Translations under genes and position numbers: made by a program | Assembly (NCBI RefSeq): GCF_018842675.1 | Contig: NZ_JAGTWO010000002.1 | Span: 186,001-250,000, forward strand | DNA from: Candidatus Pantoea bituminis | Lineage (GTDB): Bacteria > Pseudomonadota > Gammaproteobacteria > Enterobacterales > Enterobacteriaceae | Direction of reading: 5' to 3' | DNA: 64,000 nt | In this document: positions 19,729 through 31,495 of the stretch, piece after piece | Position numbering within the stretch: the first letter of the stretch is position 1 | Layout of the letters: every line of letters begins with the position of its first letter | The notes under the pieces: generated by a model | Database searches by the model: none | The model's input: only the letters and a program-made list of their open reading frames with translations | Told to the model about the DNA's origin: nothing

Positions 19729-21045
19729 ATGGTCACTCCCGTTTTTGCAACACCGATTTTGACGATAAGTTGGCTTGCTTGAATCTATCCGGCGTCTGAA
19801 TGGGACTTTATTCCCGCGCCTCGATGAGTTCCGCGCCTGATGAACCTCCAGAAAATATACGGCTTCAATGAGCCTTTCCGTTTTACAGGTTCCTCAACAG
19901 GCCGGTGGGCCGTTAATATCATCAATATCAGTATTCGCAAAACCAGATGAGTGATTCGTTAAACCGGTGTATTTCTGCCGTTATGCTTCATAAGTTTGCT
20001 GTCGTGCCGTCAGTGCCCAGGCTATTCTGGCCAGCTTGTTTGCCAGAGCACAAGTGACGACAAAGTTGCTTTTCCTGCACAGTAAATCCCTGACCCAATC
20101 GGCCAATTTACCAGACTGGTGTTCCAGTTTTTGTATGAATACCCTGGCACATTGAACCAACAAAGTTCGGATCTTTTTGTTGCCTCGCTTACTAATTCCC
20201 AGCAATGTCGTCCGACCTCCCGTGCTGTACTGTCGAGGTACCAGCCCTGTTGCCGCCGCAAAGTCACGGCTGCTGGCGTACTGCTTCCCGTCGCCAATCT
20301 CAGTTGAAATAGTACTCGCTGTCAGTGTTCCGACGCAGGGAATGCTCAGCAAGCGCTGTCCAACCTCATCTTCGTTCAATTTTCGTTTCAACTGAGATTC
20401 CAATACTTTAATCTGCTCAACAAGATAGTGATAATGCTGTTGTAATCTCAGCAATAACTGGCTGAGATAAAAAGGCAAACTACTGTCCTCAAGAAGGGTA
20501 CCCAGCCGGCTAATAACGGCAGCTCCTCGTGGAACGCTGATGCCAAATTCCAGCAGAAAAGCATGCATCTGATTGGTTGTTTTTACCTTATCCTGAACCA
20601 GGGATTCACGGACACGATGTAGAGCCCGCATTGCCTGCTGAGATTCCGTTCTGGGCTGCACAAAACGCATAGACGGACGCGATGCAGCTTCACAAATAGC
20701 TTCGGCGTCGACAAAGTCGTTTTTGTTACTTTTAACGAATGGGCGGACAAATTGTGGTGATATGAGCTTTGGGAAATGGCCCAACTCTTCCAACTTGCGT
20801 GCCATAAAGTGAGAACCGCCACAGGCTTCCATTGCGATGGTTGTAGCGGGGCATGTCGCCAAAAATTCGATCAACTTTGGCCGGGTAAATTTTTTACGGT
20901 AAACAGTCTTCCCGTGACGATCCTGGCAATGAATATGGAAAGAGTTTTTACCCAGATCGATACCAATGAGCGCAATGTTTTCCATGATAGTTCTCCGAAT
21001 GAAAGCCTATCCTCAGCGTAGTATCGGGAAGGAGGAAGTGACCAT
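19729..21045 (-). mobile_element. IS110-family element, IS1111-type (subterminal inverted repeats)
   Basis: The element holds one transposase gene on the minus strand. The ends are marked by a near-perfect inverted repeat: ATGGTCACTCCC at 19729-19740 and its mate, read as GGAAGTGACCAT on the plus strand, at 21034-21045 (11 of 12 match). Such subterminal repeats are characteristic of the IS1111 group; IS110 proper lacks them. About 240 bases lie between the transposase stop and the right repeat; in this group that segment is known to encode the guide (seek/bridge) RNA. True ends lie a few bases outside the repeats. Confidence 0.8.
19981..20985 (-). CDS. IS110/IS1111-family transposase (DEDD recombinase)
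   Basis: RNA-guided DEDD transposase/recombinase of 334 residues, full length and uninterrupted, so the element may be active. The N-terminal RuvC-like domain has D10 in IGIDLGK, E53 in MEACGG, and D90/D93 in KNDFVDAEA. A coiled-coil region at about 155-210 links to the C-terminal Tnp domain with IPCVGTLTAS and the probable catalytic serine S254 in RQYSTGGR. It is notably one of the few genes here with no frameshift. Start ATG 20985 follows TCGGAGAACTAT, a reasonable ribosome site. Confidence 0.95.
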   Translation of the reverse strand: MENIALIGIDLGKNSFHIHCQDRHGKTVYRKKFTRPKLIEFLATCPATTIAMEACGGSHFMARKLEELGHFPKLISPQFVRPFVKSNKNDFVDAEAICEAASRPSMRFVQPRTESQQAMRALHRVRESLVQDKVKTTNQMHAFLLEFGISVPRGAAVISRLGTLLEDSSLPFYLSQLLLRLQQHYHYLVEQIKVLESQLKRKLNEDEVGQRLLSIPCVGTLTASTISTEIGDGKQYASSRDFAAATGLVPRQYSTGGRTTLLGISKRGNKKIRTLLVQCARVFIQKLEHQSGKLADWVRDLLCRKSNFVVTCALANKLARIAWALTARQQTYEA

Positions 21046-21315
21046 CTCATTAAACATCCTACGTTAAACTCATTTCTTAAGCAGGCATGACGGGCAACTT
21101 TGAGCGAAAAGCGGAAGTGCCCCTATCACGTCTGGGCGATGCACCGTACTTGCTGGTAATTTGCAGAACTACCCGGAATGAACATAACTATCATTATGCG
21201 CACTAAATACAGGCTGTGATTATGTTAAATCTTTGCTCACTTTATTCCAGCATGAAAGCTTCGGATAACCTGATAAGGAACCTTTTATGGCGGCTTCTGG
21301 TTCAGGTTTTTCCAT

Positions 21316-21528
21316 ATGGCCGAAGTTAATCGGCTTAAAGTGATTCAAGACGTTGTTGATTGCCGGGCTGCACGATCTGGTACTTTTGAAAGAGACCGTG
21401 CGCAAGCTGGTGATGCTTGCTTAAAGCACTGTTTGATTTACAGACCTGTAGCCAGGAAATCTTTGGGTGTGAAACAGACAATTAAACAGCATGAAAACCA
21501 GAATGAAATAGGAGGCCAGTATATTTAA
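21316..21528 (+). mobile_element. Possible transposase N-terminal remnant (ISNCY-like)
   Basis: The frame begins VNRLKVIQDVVDCR, which resembles the conserved N-terminus of some ISNCY transposases (LNRLKVIQDVVDGR). After about 16 codons the match is lost. It is at best a short scar of an old insertion. The remainder of 21046-22068 has no supported gene; it is AT-rich near the bamA start. Confidence 0.35.
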
Positions 21529-22068
21529 CGGCCATATCACCTTAGCCTGAACCCGGTCAATTCAGTTTAGCAATAATATAATGTGAGGAGCTTCATACTA
21601 GTGCCTTGATACGGATTGATAGTTACTACCACACATACTGGGCTATTTATGACAAAAGACGCTTCTGATAAAAATTTTTAGTGAAATTTTTAAGAGCTGA
21701 ATCTTTGCTGATTAATTAGCAGAAATTCCTTGCAACAATAATGCAAATCAACTTGGTCTTCTTTTTTATAAAAAATATTTCGATAATAAAGATGGAGGAA
21801 AAATTGATTGTTATTTCAGCCGATCATTGTAAATCAATTTTTAAGTAAAGTTTATTTAATTTCTTTGTTAACATTTAACATGTCTCCGTAAGAAAAGAGA
21901 AAATGCCGCCATCTGCATTGAATCATAGTATGTAAAACCTGTCTGTTAACGTGAATAATCGGGGCCAGGCCAGCGATTAGTGACACAGGCATGATAATAG
22001 AAATTTTCACTTATCGCCTGATACAACTTTTACGCCATTTGAATAATTAGACAGGCTTTAAGATATTA

Positions 22069-24495
<2,427 letters not shown>

Positions 24496-24641
24496 AACAG
24501 TAAATGCTAATTAAGATCACAATCTTTACAGAATATTTTACTTGGCCGGAAGGAAAATTAATTTTAATAGCTTTAAAATAAAGGCGTGAAACACTCAGGG
24601 AACGAGCGTTCGTATTACATCGTTATTATGCATATGTATGC

Positions 24642-24665
24642 GGCCACTTTTTAGTGGCCTTTTTT
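24642..24665 (+). terminator. Rho-independent terminator of the bamA paralogue
   Basis: GGCCACT-TTTT-AGTGGCC stem-loop followed by six T, 146 bases after the bamA stop. Confidence 0.88.
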
Positions 24666-25477
24666 ATGGCTGTTTTCTGGGGTCCACTTTAAAAGACCAG
24701 GAAAGGCAATAAATTTTTAACATAAGAATTCAGTTTCTCCTTCACTTTTTCATATCGGTTCTGAAATCTCTGAAAGAAAAATTAAGGTTACCAGACATGC
24801 TGAAAGCATGTGCAAAGCACTGTAACGGGAAATCGAGCGTGAGTCGCTGAGCTATATTAATAGCTATTCCCTTAAAGAAACATTGTACAATGAAATTTGA
24901 AAAACATCGCTAGTAGCGGCATGGTCCGGCAATAAAACTTCATCTTTATACTTAATTCATGTTTGTTTCTTTAATAAATATATTAATTTATTTTATATAA
25001 ATTCTTTGTATTAAAGTAGCAAAAACATCTGTCACAAAGATAAGAAATGTGGAACCAAAAAAATAATAACACCATGATATTATCATTTATTCTGTAAAAG
25101 GGAGAGTGTTTTCTCTGTGCAAATGCATTCATTTTTAATGGTTCACATAAAATATAAAAATAATTTAAATACTTCGTGTTAAGGAGGACATCCTCAAGTT
25201 TATATAAACATCATCTTGTTTTTTGAAATTATTTTGGCATGTAAAAAATGATTTAATTATGCATGTTTTTTATGTTAAAAAAAGCCGTCATGTTGACGGC
25301 AAAAAACACACTGAAGGATTATAAACATAGCATTCTAAATCATAATATGGAAAATAAAATTTATTGCAAACTCCATTATGTCAATCTTTGTTAACTAAAT
25401 ATTAAATAACACACCTGCTAACCTTTCGGACTCAGAAAAAATCAACTAAACACAATCAAGTAAGTTATAAACTTTAA
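24666..25477. other. AT-rich intergenic region
   Basis: About 800 bases with no supported gene on either strand. It contains the terminator of the minus-strand LysR gene at 25274-25300 and otherwise only AT-rich sequence. Confidence 0.5.
25274..25300 (-). terminator. Rho-independent terminator of the LysR gene
   Basis: On the minus strand GCCGTCA-ACA-TGACGGC is followed by seven T. The plus strand also has a short A run after the stem, so it may work both ways. It lies about 180 bases beyond the LysR stop. Confidence 0.75.
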
Positions 25478-26385
25478 TCATAAATCTTTAATTAACGCAC
25501 CATGGTTTTCTGAGAGAATTTTCAGTAAAGCCTGAACGTTTAACTCATCACTACCTTTCAGCCACGCTACGCTAAGTGGAAGCTTTTTGACTTTTTCGTC
25601 AAATTCTAACTTTATATAAGTGACGCCGTCATTATTAATATTTCTGAATGATGTCGGTACGATTGCAAGCCCCAAACCTGCCGATACAAAGCTGAGTATC
25701 GTCTGTTTCTCCTCCGCAAACTGGGCAATATTTGGGCTTAATCCCGCAGATTTGAACACGTTCATTGTTAAATCATGGCTATGTGGACGGGTGCGCCGTT
25801 CTGGCACAATCATGGCTTCGTTTTTGAAATCCTGAATCTTTACAACTGATTTTTGTGCAAGCCGGTGTCCTGTGGGAACCGCAAGCATACAGGTTTCCCA
25901 TGTTATAAAACGCATTTCAAGCCGGCTATCAAGACTTTCAGGAGGACGAATAAATATTATATCCAGCCACCCGGACTTAAGGCGCGGAATGAGGTTAATT
26001 GTTTTATCTTCGGACAAATGAATATCGGCTTCAGGATGAGCTAAAACAAAAATATTTAATAACTTCGGAATAATACCTCGCGCTGCACTGTCCATGGCCC
26101 CGATTCGTAATGTTTTACTGCCGATTTTTTTCCCGACTTAAAACGACGCGCAAGAAGGTCAAACTGATTTACCAGTTTTACGGCTTCATCAAAAAACTCT
26201 GCCCCCTCTTTAGTCAGAGCAACATTTCGGGTTGAGCGATTCAGCAATCTCACGCCAAGGTCATCTTCTAACAATTTTATAAAGCGACTTAGTGACGCAG
26301 GCATCATTTCCATTCTTTGGGCTGCCCGCCCAAAGTGCAGTTCTTCCCCTACGACTATGAAGCAACGTAATTGATTTATATCCAA
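25478..26385 (-). pseudogene. LysR-family regulator of the tartrate cluster (TtuA-like; frameshifted as given)
   Basis: LysR-type regulator, about 302 residues once repaired. The N-terminal winged helix reads LRCFIVVGEELHFGRAAQRMEMMPASLSRFIKLLEDDLG; the C-terminal part is the two-lobed effector domain with SAGLGLAIVPTSF. The start is probably TTG 26385, preceded by GAGG six bases upstream; an ATG at 26460 would add an unlikely hydrophobic tail. One base is missing in the T run 26125-26131, splitting the gene after FKSGKK. It is divergent from the transporter gene, the same arrangement as ttuA beside ttuBCD, so the inducer is probably tartrate or a related diacid (inference). Confidence 0.82.
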
Positions 26386-26518
26386 ATTTAACCTCGCCAA
26401 ACCATTATTCAAATAACTTATATAAACCAGCGTGGATGATAAGTACAGCCGAAACTGCATACTGGATTTGACAACAAAATAATAACTTCTTCCCTACATA
26501 AACGTGGAGTACTTAAAT

Positions 26519-27828
26519 ATGAACAGCTCCCTCGAAAAAGGGTGATGCGGAAAGTTACCTTACGCATTATACCTTTTATCATGCTCCTTTATTTCATCGC
26601 GTTTCTTGATCGTGTAAACATTGGTTTCGCGGCATTAACCATGAATCAGGAACTGGGTTTTTCCCCAACCGTTTTCGGGTTGGGTGCAGGAATATTTTTT
26701 CTCGGCTATTTCTTGTTTGAAGTCCCCTCAAATTTGATTTTACATAAAGTCGGTGCTCGTATCTGGATCGCCCGTGTGATGATTACATGGGGACTGGTAT
26801 CAGGATGCATGGCTTTTGTACAAGGAACTACCAGCTTTTATACCCTTCGCTTTTTGTTAGGCGTAGCGGAAGCTGGATTCTTTCCGGGTATTATTCTTTA
26901 CCTCAGCTACTGGTTTCCGGCTGCCCGTCGTGCACAGGTAACCGCCATCTTTATGGCAGCAGCACCATTATCTACTGCACTGGGTTCACCTATCTCTGCC
27001 GCTCTGCTGGAAATGCATGGTGCGCTGGGTTTTGCCGGGTGGCAATGGATGTTTGTAATAGAAGCCATACCGGCCGTTCTTTTAGGTATCGTCGTACTTT
27101 TCTATCTGACGGATCGTCCTGCTAAAGCTAAATGGCTGACCGATGAAGAACGTGAGTGGTTGCAGAACACTATGTTAGTGGAAGAGCAGGCACGAGCGTC
27201 TAAACAGGGTCATACAAGCGTCTGGCGCGGTCTGGCAGATCGTCGTGTACTGGCGCTGGCACTGGTCTACTTTGGTACATCAGCAGGTCTGTACACTCTG
27301 GGAATCTGGTCACCACAAATTATCCATTCTTTTGGCGCCTCTTCTTTGAATATCGGCTTCCTCAATGCTTTTCCTGCCGTTATTGGCGTGGCAGCTATGG
27401 TGCTGTGGGCCCGCCATTCTGATCGCACGGGTGAACGCAGTTGGCACGTCATTGGTGCCTGTTTGCTGGCAGCAGGTGGGCTTATTTACGCTGGCAACGT
27501 CAGTTCACTCCTGACGGTTATCCTGGCGCTAACAATTGTCACCGTTGGTATCAGCGCATCAAAGCCTCCATTATGGAGCATGCCAACTCTGTTTCTTTCC
27601 GGTCCTGCCGCTGCCGCTGGTATCGCAACCATAAATTCAATTGGTAATCTCGGTGGTTTTGTTGGACCAATGATGATTGGTGTGATTCGGCAACAGACCG
27701 GCTCCTACACATGGGGTCTCTACTTTGTCGCTGCTTTACTCGGTATCTCTTCTCTGGTCGTTTTATGGCTTTCTGCAGGTAATAAGAAAGCGCAGGCCAT
27801 CGATCTTCCTCACCCTAAAATTCATTAA
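26519..27828 (+). pseudogene. MFS anion:cation symporter, probable tartrate transporter (TtuB-like; frameshifted as given)
   Basis: Twelve-helix transporter of the anion:cation symporter family, about 436 residues. Recognisable stretches are LDRVNIGFAALTMNQELGFSP in helix 1, FGLGAGIFFLGYFLFEVPSNL in helix 2 and GVAEAGFFPGIILYLSYWFP in helix 4, all typical of tartrate/phthalate-type symporters. The true start ATG 26519 has GGAG 11 bases upstream; the reading frame breaks after eight codons in the A run 26535-26539, and one restored base joins it to the rest. It is followed within 20 bases by the tartrate dehydrogenase-like gene. Role: uptake of tartrate or a close hydroxy diacid. Confidence 0.85.
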
Positions 27829-27845
27829 TGTATTTGGAGAACATC

Positions 27846-28934
27846 ATGCGTAACTATTCAATTGCTGCAATTCCTGCTGACGGTATTGGTCCTGAAGTGA
27901 TTTCAGCCGGCGTCGAAGTATTACAGGCCCTGGAGCATCAGCATAGCCAGCTTAAGTTTGACATTGAAACTTTTGACTGGGGTTCTGATTATTACAAAAA
28001 GCACGGCGTGATGATGCCGGAAGACGGTCTTCAAACGCTGAAGAAATTCGATGCGATTTATTTCGGGGCCGTTGGCGCTCCTGACGTGCCGGATCACATC
28101 ACTCTCTGGGGCCTGCGTCTTCCTATTTGTCAGGGTTTTGACCAGTATGCGAACGTGCGCCCAACTAAAATTTTACCAGGCATCACCCCTCCTCTGCGCA
28201 ACTGCGGACCCGGTGATTTAGACTGGGTTATCGTGCGTGAAAACTCCGAAGGCGAGTACTCAGGAAACGGTGGTCGTACACACAGAGGATTACCAGAAGA
28301 GGTCGGCACTGAGGTTGCAATATTCACACGTGTCGGTGTCACTCGCATCATGCGTTACGCGTTCAAACTTGCTCAGTCACGTCCACGCAAGTTGCTGACT
28401 GTTGTAACAAAATCCAATGCCCAGCGTCACGGTATGGTGATGTGGGATGAGATCGCTGCTGAGGTAGCGAAGGAATTCCCTGATGTTAAATGGGACAAAA
28501 TGCTGGTTGATGCCATGACGCATCGTATGACACTGCATCCTCAGAGTCTTGATACCATCGTCGCGACAAACCTGCATGCCGATATTTTGTCGGATCTTGC
28601 AGGAGCACTGGCCGGTAGTCTTGGCGTTGCGCCTACAGCAAATATCGATCCGGAGCATCGCTTCCCGTCAATGTTCGAGCCAATCCATGGATCGGCTTTT
28701 GATATTACCGGTAAAGGTGTAGCTAACCCAGTCGCGAGTTTTTGGACAGCTGTGCAGATGCTTGAACATCTGGGTGAGCATGAGGCTGCAGCCCTGGTAA
28801 TGGAAGGTATTGAATTCGCATGTTCAAAAGGCGTGCTGACACCAGACGTAGGCGGCACGGCTAAAACTGTAGACGTAACCAAAGCCGTCGTTGATTTCAT
28901 TAAGTCCAAAGCCACCATTGCAGAGACAGCGTAA
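27846..28934 (+). CDS. Tartrate dehydrogenase/decarboxylase or D-malate dehydrogenase (TtuC-like)
   Basis: NAD- and Mn-dependent beta-decarboxylating dehydrogenase of 362 residues in the isocitrate/isopropylmalate family. Family motifs are IPADGIGPEVI at the N-terminus, VIVRENSEGEYSG, the metal site DAMTHRMTLHP...NLHADILSDLAGALAGSLG, and PIHGSAFDITGKGVANP. Members oxidise tartrate, D-malate and meso-tartrate. ATG 27846 is chosen because TTGGAGA precedes it; an upstream ATG at 27828 lacks a site. It is the second gene of an operon with a symporter before and a glycerate kinase-type gene after it, matching ttuB-ttuC-ttuD of Agrobacterium vitis. Confidence 0.9.
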   Translation: MRNYSIAAIPADGIGPEVISAGVEVLQALEHQHSQLKFDIETFDWGSDYYKKHGVMMPEDGLQTLKKFDAIYFGAVGAPDVPDHITLWGLRLPICQGFDQYANVRPTKILPGITPPLRNCGPGDLDWVIVRENSEGEYSGNGGRTHRGLPEEVGTEVAIFTRVGVTRIMRYAFKLAQSRPRKLLTVVTKSNAQRHGMVMWDEIAAEVAKEFPDVKWDKMLVDAMTHRMTLHPQSLDTIVATNLHADILSDLAGALAGSLGVAPTANIDPEHRFPSMFEPIHGSAFDITGKGVANPVASFWTAVQMLEHLGEHEAAALVMEGIEFACSKGVLTPDVGGTAKTVDVTKAVVDFIKSKATIAETA

Positions 28935-28935
28935 T

Positions 28936-30189
28936 ATGAGAAATGATCAGGCCGCAGAAATTCTGCATGACATCTTTCAGCAGGCCGTTGACAGCGCCCT
29001 TGCAGGGCCTGTCACTCCTCCGGCACTGCCTGAAAAACCGAAGGGCCGTTGTGTGGTGATTGGCGCAGGTAAAGCCTCTGCAGCGATGGCTGCTGCGGTA
29101 GATGCGGCCTGGCCGGATGTGGAACTTACAGGCGTGGTAGTGACGCGTTACGGTCACTCCGTGCCCGCGGGTCGTATCCGTATTCTGGAAGCAGCGCATC
29201 CTGTTTCCGACGCAATGAGTGAAACAGCCGCAATGCTGATTGCCGAAGCTGTTCGCGGTTTAGCCGAAGATGATTTGGTGCTGGCATTGATGTCAGGCGG
29301 CGGATCATCCCTGATGGCCCTGCCCGCACCGGGGCTGAATCTTGCTGACAAACAGGCAATTACTCGAGCTCTGCTTCACAGCGGTGCCAATATTAAAGAA
29401 ATGAACTTGGTGCGCCGTCATCTTTCCGCAATTAAAGGTGGAAAGCTGGCGGCAATGGCGCAACCAGCACGGGTGGTAACCCTGATTATCAGCGATGTCC
29501 CTGGGGATAATCCTTCTGATGTGGCTTCAGGCCCTACGGTACCGGATAACAGTATGCCTGAAGAGGCGTTGAAGGTGCTTGAACGCTATGGAATCGACGT
29601 TCCTGAACCGGTTCAGCACGCGCTCAGCTGCCCTGCGAAGCCCACTACCTTTGACTGTGATACCCGAATGATTGCGACCCCTTCGCTTGCGCTGCAGGCT
29701 GCAGCAGAAGCAGTTCGTCGGCATGGTTTTACGCCGATGATTTTGGGGGATGCAATTGAGGGTGAAAGCCGACAGGCGGCGATTGTGATGGCCGGTATTG
29801 CACGCTCCGTGAAGCAGTATGGTCAGCCGCTGTCTGGACCTGCCGTTTTACTGTCCGGAGGCGAAACGACAGTAACAGTTAATGGCGGTAAGGCAGGAAA
29901 AGGCGGACGTAATACTGAGTTCTTGCTGAGTCTGGCCTGTGCGTTACAGGGAGAAGAGGGAATATGGGCTATTGCAGGCGACAGTGACGGTATTGACGGT
30001 ACTGAAGATGCCGCTGGCGCAATTGTCTATCCCGATACGCTGGCTCGTGGTAAGCATAATGGTCTCATTGCCGGCTCTTACCTTGATGCACATGACAGTT
30101 ACAGTTATTTCCACTCCATCGGAGATTTAGTAATAACCGGACCAACTCTCACAAACGTCAACGACATTCGTGCCATACTCATTAAATAA
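28936..30189 (+). CDS. Glycerate 2-kinase / hydroxypyruvate reductase family (MOFRL; TtuD-like)
   Basis: Cytoplasmic enzyme of 417 residues in the GckA/TtuD family. The N-terminal domain has VIGAGKASAAMAAAVD and LMSGGGSSLMALPAPG; the C-terminal MOFRL domain has LLSGGETTVTV and GGRNTEFLLS, ending TNVNDIRAILI. Members were named hydroxypyruvate reductase in the ttu pathway but biochemically act as glycerate 2-kinases. ATG 28936 begins one base after the preceding stop; a longer frame from 28891 would overlap the dehydrogenase gene. It would turn glycerate formed from tartrate into 2-phosphoglycerate. Confidence 0.9.
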   Translation: MRNDQAAEILHDIFQQAVDSALAGPVTPPALPEKPKGRCVVIGAGKASAAMAAAVDAAWPDVELTGVVVTRYGHSVPAGRIRILEAAHPVSDAMSETAAMLIAEAVRGLAEDDLVLALMSGGGSSLMALPAPGLNLADKQAITRALLHSGANIKEMNLVRRHLSAIKGGKLAAMAQPARVVTLIISDVPGDNPSDVASGPTVPDNSMPEEALKVLERYGIDVPEPVQHALSCPAKPTTFDCDTRMIATPSLALQAAAEAVRRHGFTPMILGDAIEGESRQAAIVMAGIARSVKQYGQPLSGPAVLLSGGETTVTVNGGKAGKGGRNTEFLLSLACALQGEEGIWAIAGDSDGIDGTEDAAGAIVYPDTLARGKHNGLIAGSYLDAHDSYSYFHSIGDLVITGPTLTNVNDIRAILIK

Positions 30190-30192
30190 CCT

Positions 30193-30221
30193 AATGCTTT
30201 CCTGTTATTCAGGAAAGCATT
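30193..30221 (+). terminator. Strong hairpin after the tartrate operon
   Basis: A perfect 12-base stem, AATGCTTTCCTG-TTATT-CAGGAAAGCATT, begins 3 bases after the stop. No long T run follows, so it may be a weak terminator or an RNA-stabilising hairpin. The rest of 30222-30748 is AT-rich with no gene and should hold the promoter of dehydrogenase operon 2. Confidence 0.65.
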
Positions 30222-30748
30222 ATTCCATTTCAAATTACCTTTAATAATCCAAATGCCTGCATTTCGGCATCAGGTAATTTAGAGAAAATTCCCGGCAAGC
30301 CACCCTTGTGTTTAAATATCCAGCAACTGCGGAACAAATTTCACCCATATGTTAAATGATGCAAGACCTTGTGTTGTATTTTAACTAACCACAAATATTT
30401 CCTGAATTAAATAACCACGTATAAATGTAACCAATAAAAATCGAAATAAATTTAACTATCTGATTAAATTAAACTTATTAAAATTCCAATTATTTAAATA
30501 GTTTATATAAATATTTAATAATGATAAATTCACACTTTTACGCTTAACATGCGCCGTCACAAAACAATAACATTACCCGCAAGGTTTTTTATCGTTTTAC
30601 CGGATCGTTTAGCCTGTTTCGAACTGAGTTAATGATTTAATCAGGCAGGCAAGCCAGGATAGAAGAAAGTATTAACTTTAATTAATGACTATCAAACACC
30701 AGGCAAAACGAAAATAAATAAACATAAATATTGAGAAGCATGTAGTAA

Positions 30749-31477
30749 ATGGCAAACGAAAAAATTGGCATCGGCAGAAGACCTTTTATTATTGGGTCTC
30801 TGATTGGTATCGCCTCATTAGGAATGAAAGGCGGCGTGAGTAGTGTTTTTGCAGCAGTGCCCACCGCAGCCGAAGAACTAAAAAATTATCAACCTGAATT
30901 TTTTAATGCTGAAGAGTGGAAATTTATCCTCGCTGCCTGTGACAGGCTAATTCCATCTGATCTTGAACTTCCAGGTGCTCTTGATACTCATGTTCCAGTC
31001 TTTATCGATAAGCAGATGCTTACTCCCTATGGTAAAGGTGAAGACTGGTATATGGAGGGTCCGTTTAACAGTCATGCCAGTCTGCTGTTTGGCTATCAGA
31101 TGCCATTTAATCTACAAGTGCTCTATCGCAAGGGAATAGCCCTTACCAATCAATATACCCGCATTAAATATAATCTGCCTTTCTGCGATCTCCCGATCAG
31201 AACGAAAGATAAGGTTTTACATGACCTGGAAAGTAATACTATTGATTTGTCACAATTTGGTGAAGCCGATCTTAATGCCAAGTACTTCTTTATGAGGCTG
31301 CTTGAAAATACAAAAGAAGGTTATCTGGCAGACCCAATTTATGGGGGCAATAAAAATATGGCTGCCTGGAAAATGATTAACTTTCCTGGTGCCCGTGCCA
31401 GTTTCCCTCAGTGGATAAAGATTCATAACGTTAAATATCCACTGGGGCCCGTTTCCCTGAGTGGCGATCAAGCCTGA
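30749..31477 (+). CDS. Gluconate 2-dehydrogenase subunit 3 family (small subunit), operon 2
   Basis: Small subunit, 242 residues. A twin-arginine motif (GRRPFIIGS) and a hydrophobic segment to about residue 36 form a Tat signal; the body ends with DPIYGGNKNMAAWKMINFPG, the same signature as the operon-1 protein at 2689-3408. Otherwise the two are clearly diverged, so they are old paralogues rather than a recent duplication. It starts the second three-gene dehydrogenase operon, 18 bases before the FAD subunit gene. The ribosome site before ATG 30749 is weak. Confidence 0.9.
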   Translation: MANEKIGIGRRPFIIGSLIGIASLGMKGGVSSVFAAVPTAAEELKNYQPEFFNAEEWKFILAACDRLIPSDLELPGALDTHVPVFIDKQMLTPYGKGEDWYMEGPFNSHASLLFGYQMPFNLQVLYRKGIALTNQYTRIKYNLPFCDLPIRTKDKVLHDLESNTIDLSQFGEADLNAKYFFMRLLENTKEGYLADPIYGGNKNMAAWKMINFPGARASFPQWIKIHNVKYPLGPVSLSGDQA

Positions 31478-31495
31478 TTCTTTCTGGATTAAAAA

